DNA from: Parietaria judaica | Lineage: Eukaryota; Streptophyta; Magnoliopsida; Rosales; Urticaceae | Direction of reading: 5' to 3' | DNA: 64,000 nucleotides | NCBI GenBank assembly: GCA_954871525.1 | Contig: OX940868.1 | Span: 25,539,056 to 25,603,055 of the forward strand | In this document: piece after piece, positions 58,957-64,000 of the stretch | How positions within the stretch are numbered: the stretch's first letter is position 1 | Layout: every line of letters begins with the position of its first letter | Position numbers and translations under genes: made by a program | Notes under the pieces: model-generated | What the model was told of the DNA's origin: nothing | The model's input: the letters and a program-made list of their open reading frames with translations, nothing else | Database searches by the model: none

Positions 58957-61900
58957 TCACTTCCAGAGCTTCACGGAGCAGTCGTTGCTCGCCGACGCTA
59001 GCATCATCGGCTGCCCGGCTTGCGTGAGCGCAGTGACCGTGCCTTCATGCGCTGAGATCGACATTGTTCCACCGCCTTTGATCGGATCCCAAATCTCCAT
59101 GGACTGTTAGTATTCACATTTCAACATCATATTTCACAAATATTGTATACTAGTAATTAGAGCTGCGGGTGGCGTCGTCGCGACTCATCGCGACTAAAAT
59201 CGCGAGAATCGCGAGTTCACGCGTCGCGACGGGTCGCGATGTCTCCGGTCGCGATCGGTCGCGATGAGGCCGAGAGAGAGAGAGTGTGAGACAGAGAGAC
59301 AGAGAGAGGGAGCGAGAGCGGGAGAGAGAGGAAGTCGCGACGAATCGCGACTTCAAGGCGAGAATCGCGACGAGTCGCGATCCCCGGAAAAAGTCGCGAC
59401 GCGTCGCGATCCCTCCCCATCAGTCGCGAGTTGCAGCTCTACTAGTAATTAGTGAGCTTTGAACTATTTGAATTTTTAATATATAATAATAATATATTAA
59501 TATATAGCTTAATATGCAAATTACATGTTCTTGAGCAGAACAAGGACAATCTTCTTCATCAAGTCATCATAAAAAGAAATATTACTAAAATTAGTACTGG
59601 TGTTTACCTTGTAGCCGCCGATTATCCCGAGACTCTGATCTTTCGGATGAAAAGTGCCTGATTCGAACTTCTTCTCACCTGCTCGGAGTTCATGGACGCA
59701 TTTTGTGCTCAATATGGACCAAATTCGAGCGCTCTCTTCGCTAACGGAAAGAATGCACGCTCCGCTTATATCCCAAGTAATTGAAAGAATGTCTTTGGTA
59801 TGTCCCTGAAAGATGGTAGTAATTCAACGAATAAATAAGGGAATCCATCAAGACATTAAAGAATAAAATCCAATATACTTAGCTCCATACCTTCAAAGTT
59901 AATAAGAGATCTGAAGTCTCCGCATCAAATATATTGATGACATTTCCGGAAGCAGTTGCAATTAGCGTTTCATAACCCGGTTGGAATCGAACTTGTCTCG
60001 TAGCACTCTGCATGAATCTCAAGCTAGGTTTAGACACATCTTCCGTACGTATCGTTGACTGAGGTCGGAATTCATATAAAGCAAAGGAGGTTGTCTCTAA
60101 ACATAAATTTTCTAGTGTCGAATATATATTGCCGGGCACGCAAAAGTAAGAAACTGGTAATTGGTTCTGATTTTTATTTTGTTTATATAACAGCTGATTC
60201 TGGAACCGGTTTTTATATTAAAAAAATTAAAATGCCGAAACTCGAGTGTGTTTCCTTTGTTTGGCGTTTAAGCTATTTTTATCGCGGTGTTGCTTTTCAT
60301 TTTTAAGAAAGCAAAATGTGAGCTTAAACATGTTCTCTGATAAGCGTTGTACTCTTGGGTCGGACGCCGGTCCTCCCTTGCCTCGCGACCATGATTAAAA
60401 AAAAAAGACATAAAATAAAATAACTTTAGAAAAGCCTGAAATAAATAACAAAACCAGTAACCAGTTTCTGATTTCAGGTGAGGTCGGAAAACATCTACCG
60501 CTTAAAAACTAATTCCGATAGAAAACCTTTGGGATGAATTTTCCCTCAAAAACCGGATTTTTCCTGCTAACCGGTGATCAGTCCTTAGTCAAGAAAGGCA
60601 ACAGACTCCCTTCATACCCTTAATCTAGTTTTTAAATCAAAATGTGAAGATGTGAAAGATTCTTACAAGTTGAACATCGGGAGATTTGACCTTGAAGGTA
60701 CGTATGTTCTTAGAATTCGCGAAATTCCAGAGTCGAACTTTATCATTGCTATCGCATGAGCAAAGGAGGTCGGCTTTTCTCGGGTGGAAATCCAATGACA
60801 TCACCGGGCCATCATGCCCGTACCGCTGGGGATAAGTTTTGTTTGGCTACAAAAAAAAACATGTCTACATTAATTTTCAGTGACGGATTTCCATCATAAT
60901 GATGATTCCATACTTTAAAGTTTAAACAACACTAAGAACTACGTTAATAATTATTAAAAATTATAAATGATACCCTAAATCTGTACTAAAATAAAAACAA
61001 CTTACTTCTGCAGCATCCCATATTTTCACTGTTCTATCAAGCGATGATGTTACGAAAATACTAGAATTCGGTCGAAACCGAACATCCGTGATGGGAAGAG
61101 AATGTTGCACTGCAGGACTCACAGAATAACAAGCATCGGTGTTCCAGACGAACACCTGACATCAAGCATTTCATCAGCTTTGTATTTTGCGAAAAATAAA
61201 AAGGAAATATATGATTCAGAATACCTTTCCTTCGGACCCTGCGCAGGCTAAGAACTTCCCGTCAAGTGAAAAATCGCAGCAAGTTAACGGATGCTTGCTT
61301 GAGCGGATACAATGAATTTCTTCAAGATTGATATCTGTTAATTTGAAGAAATTGTTTTACTTTGTGATACAACTTCCATAACAAATGGTCATACAAATGA
61401 GAACTTCAAAAACCAATTGTATCAATCCACCATGGCTAAGCAAGTTACCTTGTTGCTTGTTTTCTGCTCTGTCTTGAGTGGACATAGAATTGACGGGTTT
61501 CACCGTGGACTTTCCATCGTCGACTTTCGCAGCAACCTGGAAACGAAAGAGACCATCCTCTATATATATGAAGCCATATAGTTTAAAGAGGAATGAACAA
61601 GCTTCATGTTTGTATTGTTTGATCATTAAATGATTTACCTTGGGGGTTTTTACGGGCTTTAAATTCGACGGTCCCTTCTTCTTTCGCCCATTCTGTTATT
61701 AATAATTGAATTAACTATAAGATTAAAAAATACAAGATAAATACTTAAGAACGGTTTTTACACTAACCCGTAACGGTGGTCGCTGCAGCTGAACGTTTTG
61801 GCTCTGGTGATCCATTGCCAAAAAGGCCGCAATCTTTGTCACGAGCACATGGTTATTTCAATAAATTATTCGGAAAAAAAATTACCACGTAGCATCTCGA

Positions 61901-63315
61901 ATTGTAAAAACTACCTGATCATTGTTCTCCTTAGTTCCGATGTTCGCAAGCATCGGGTTTGACTTCGAAATGCCATAGTCAGCAGACTGTCTGATTAGCG
62001 AGAAATGACGCTGCTCGTGATCCACTGGAAATATCTGATTCTGTTGTTGATTATTGAGTGCCTGCAAATGCATTTCTCAAGACTTATGCACCGTTTTCAC
62101 TTAAATATATATACGACGCAAAATTCAAATTTCGAACAATCGTACGGAAGTTCATCAGTTCACGACTCACATTTCCGGGCCATCCGCTCGGAGGCCCCAG
62201 ATTGAGCCGGTCAGAAGTCCCTGCAACAACTACAGAATGAACTATGCGATGTGGCCAAAGAGTATCAGGACTTGGTTTCCCTTTGTCAGATATCGAAAGT
62301 TAAATTACCGTAACCACGATTCCGTGGTGTCCGCAATGCGTCGCTTAGATAGGGACTAACATCATTAGATGCTGATCTAGTCAAATCCATTTGATTTCCC
62401 TGTTTCACTTGCTCCATCATTCGAGGCGCAATAGAGCTGGCAACACATAGTTTTTCAAGAGAACGGGTTTTTAAACAGCTGAACTGTGAAACTCAGGCAA
62501 TTCCATAGCAGGATTACCTTGAAGGCAGCAAAACCGGGAATGAAAAATCTGCCCCGTCGAGACCGAATTGACCAAAGCTAGGTAGAATGTCCATGGAAGA
62601 CTGACTTAGAGGCAGCATTTCCGCGGATATCGCAGCTGGTTTCTCCAATATATCGTCGAAGCGATTGCTCCTCGGAATTTTCATAGGAACCTGCGGAGTT
62701 GGCGCCACGGGTGGCTCCACTGCTCGGTCGTTAGACCCTTGCTCGCTTTCTCCAATCTGTATATCCTAGAAAATGACGTTGAGACCGAAAAGAACGAGAG
62801 AATTACGATTCCGTACGTGTCAGCAACAAAATACCTCAAGAAATCCTTCTGCTCTTTCTTCCTCGCTCAAACGCTGCCTATCGCCGTGCACGGTCGAGAA
62901 TACGGACCACCACTCGTGCAAGAACCCTTCTGCAGAGTCAATACCTGAAAGAGAGAGCACAATTATAGCATTGAATCAGCTCAGAATGTTGATTATGCAG
63001 TGCATTTCACTAATTATATACATATATATATATACACACACACAAAGCTAGCTAGGGCGTATGATCTTGAAGAAGCAATGAATTAAGAGATTACCGACTC
63101 GATGATCGGTGATATTGGCTTCGCGCCTGAAAATGGCAGCAGTGCCGTGCATCTTCCTCTTCACCATGTAATCGTGCACATAGAGCTCAAACCTGAAACA
63201 ATGATCAATTCTGAGACCCAAAATGATTGTATAGAGTATAGACTATATAGATAGATTCAGTAGGAACAGTCAGTACTCACATTCTCTGAGCGTTCCACTC
63301 TCTCTCCTCAGCCAT
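58957..63315 (-). CDS. LEUNIG/LUH-like transcriptional corepressor, 16 exons
   Basis: Groucho/Tup1-type corepressor that works with SEUSS-type adaptors in the nucleus. Exons: 63,315-63,281; 63,192-63,095; 62,944-62,835; 62,765-62,518; 62,436-62,309; 62,220-62,171; 62,061-61,915; 61,833-61,768; 61,692-61,639; 61,536-61,449; 61,334-61,225; 61,155-61,006; 60,846-60,667; 60,007-59,891; 59,805-59,608; 59,103-58,957. All fit frame, about 641 residues. Residues 1-80 form the LisH/LUFS domain (MFELYVHDYMVKRKM, EGFLHEWWSVF). The middle is polar with only a weak Gln content. Seven WD40 blades fill about 345-641, with RTVKIWD, DKVRLWN and a C-terminal SNDCSVKLWK. Arabidopsis LUG has 931 and LUH 787 residues, so the Gln-rich linker is largely absent. 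The exon 8 acceptor (AAAG) is the weakest call. Confidence 0.88.
59158..59441. mobile_element. hAT MITE with 15 TCGCGA palindromes, in last LEUNIG-like intron
   Basis: The ends TAGAGCTGC and GCAGCTCTA are perfect inverted repeats. The 8-bp repeat CTAGTAAT flanks it exactly (59,150-59,157 and 59,442-59,449), so it is a hAT insertion in intron 15. Eight TCGCGA copies lie in the left third and seven in the right third, separated by a purine-rich GAGA stretch (59,272-59,332). Most copies are followed by C or T and preceded by G, A or C. Repeated words near both ends are where hAT transposases bind. No coding capacity. Confidence 0.88.
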
Positions 63316-63481
63316 CTCGATCGCCCTTTCGGAGGAGAAGAGAAACAGAGTCGATTAAGAAAGACTGATGAACCATGAATTCTTGAAATCGTTAATGGAA
63401 GTTATCGAAACCGACGACGGTGCTTGGTGAGCGAGTGCTCGAAGTCACAGTGCCATGCAAGAAGAGGAGAGAGAAAGAGGA

Positions 63482-63512
<31 letters not shown>

Positions 63513-64000
63513 GAGCTTTCCACGGAAGCAGCATTTGGTACGGACTTGTGTACGGCGTACACGCCAGTCGAGACTCCCATATCATCATTTCTATGTGTGT
63601 AAATGTGTATCTATATCTATATATATAAATATGACATTGTACGAAAATAAAATTACCTGGAAAAGATATGTTCGGGACTATTCTTTTATTATTTTATGGG
63701 ATTTTTTTAACCTTTTTAAATTGAAATATTGTAGATATTCCTATTATCTTTGAAACGAGAGTTAGATCGTATAATTTGGACTCAAAACGAATGAGTTATA
63801 GGGAAAATAAAATACCGAGACGATATATTTTAGCAATTTAAAAAAAAAATTGGAAAGAGAACTTTAACTTACAAAGAAGATATATCAAGTTTGGAATATG
63901 CCACTCCGATCTGAGAACTTTGGGAGCTTAAGTCGCTATTATCTGTTACTAAATTTTAAAAAGGACGTATATTTGAACAATCTAATAATCTAACTTTAGA
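63316..64000 (-). promoter_or_regulatory. 5' region of the LEUNIG-like gene
   Basis: The leader and promoter of the minus-strand gene. A (TA)14 microsatellite at 63,482-63,509 lies about 170 bases before the ATG and may serve as TATA region. Beyond about 63,600 the DNA is AT-rich with no gene to the window end. Confidence 0.4.

Noticed and set aside
1..64000. rRNA, true tRNA genes, CRISPR arrays, bacterial-type operons
   Set aside because: None seen. Only 5S-like sequence within TRIM fragments and a tRNA-like SINE head.

Overview
This is nuclear DNA from a flowering plant, most likely a dicot. The basis is AT-rich intergenic DNA full of TA microsatellites, split genes with GT-AG introns, plant-only protein families (two Dof zinc-finger factors, an LEA_4 protein, a LEC2-type B3 factor, a plastid-targeted ribosomal protein uS5, a LEUNIG-type corepressor) and plant transposons (RNase H-bearing LINE, Copia, Cassandra-like 5S TRIM, hAT, MULE and mariner-like MITEs). 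Species cannot be told from the sequence. Exon structures were read by eye from splice sites and frame; none is supported by transcript data here.

Layout. 1-12,300: no host gene, only mobile DNA. It holds a decayed LINE 3' end, a hAT-type element with an exact 8-bp target duplication, a three-deep nest at 4,007-5,290 (TA-flanked inverted-repeat element holding a solo LTR and a hAT MITE), a long-hairpin MITE in a TA microsatellite, a Cassandra-like piece and two more foldback elements. 12,952-14,305: two-exon Dof gene (+). 14,306-28,530: a gene-poor stretch with a BED-finger hAT relic that carries a nested tRNA-like SINE. 28,531-34,645: an almost intact LINE (-). 36,506-37,246: intronless second Dof gene (-). 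40,712-45,310: hAT MITE, internally deleted Copia element and a TATCG-rich element with tandem repeats. 45,618-46,569: organelle-type LEA gene (-). 47,889-48,860: near-perfect 972-bp palindromic MULE-like element. 50,620-53,969: six-exon LEC2-like gene (+) with two MITEs in introns. 55,969-58,037: plastid ribosomal protein uS5 (+). 58,957-63,315: 16-exon LEUNIG-like gene (-), with a TCGCGA-rich hAT MITE in its last intron.

Functional links. The LEA gene and the LEC2-like gene are divergent neighbours about 4 kb apart. The LEA 5' region shows a TATA box, an ABRE/G-box and an RY core, the site type read by LEC2-class B3 proteins, so a seed-maturation pair is plausible but inferred. The uS5 and LEUNIG-like genes are convergent. 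The other genes are unrelated in function.

Most striking structures: (i) a LINE whose ORF1 and ORF2 overlap as ATGA and whose ORF2 is cut by a single amber codon followed at once by ATG; (ii) a 284-bp hAT MITE carrying 15 copies of the palindrome TCGCGA; (iii) the nest with clean target duplications; (iv) several near-perfect long hairpins, one of them inside the LEC2-like gene. No wholly new multi-gene system was found.
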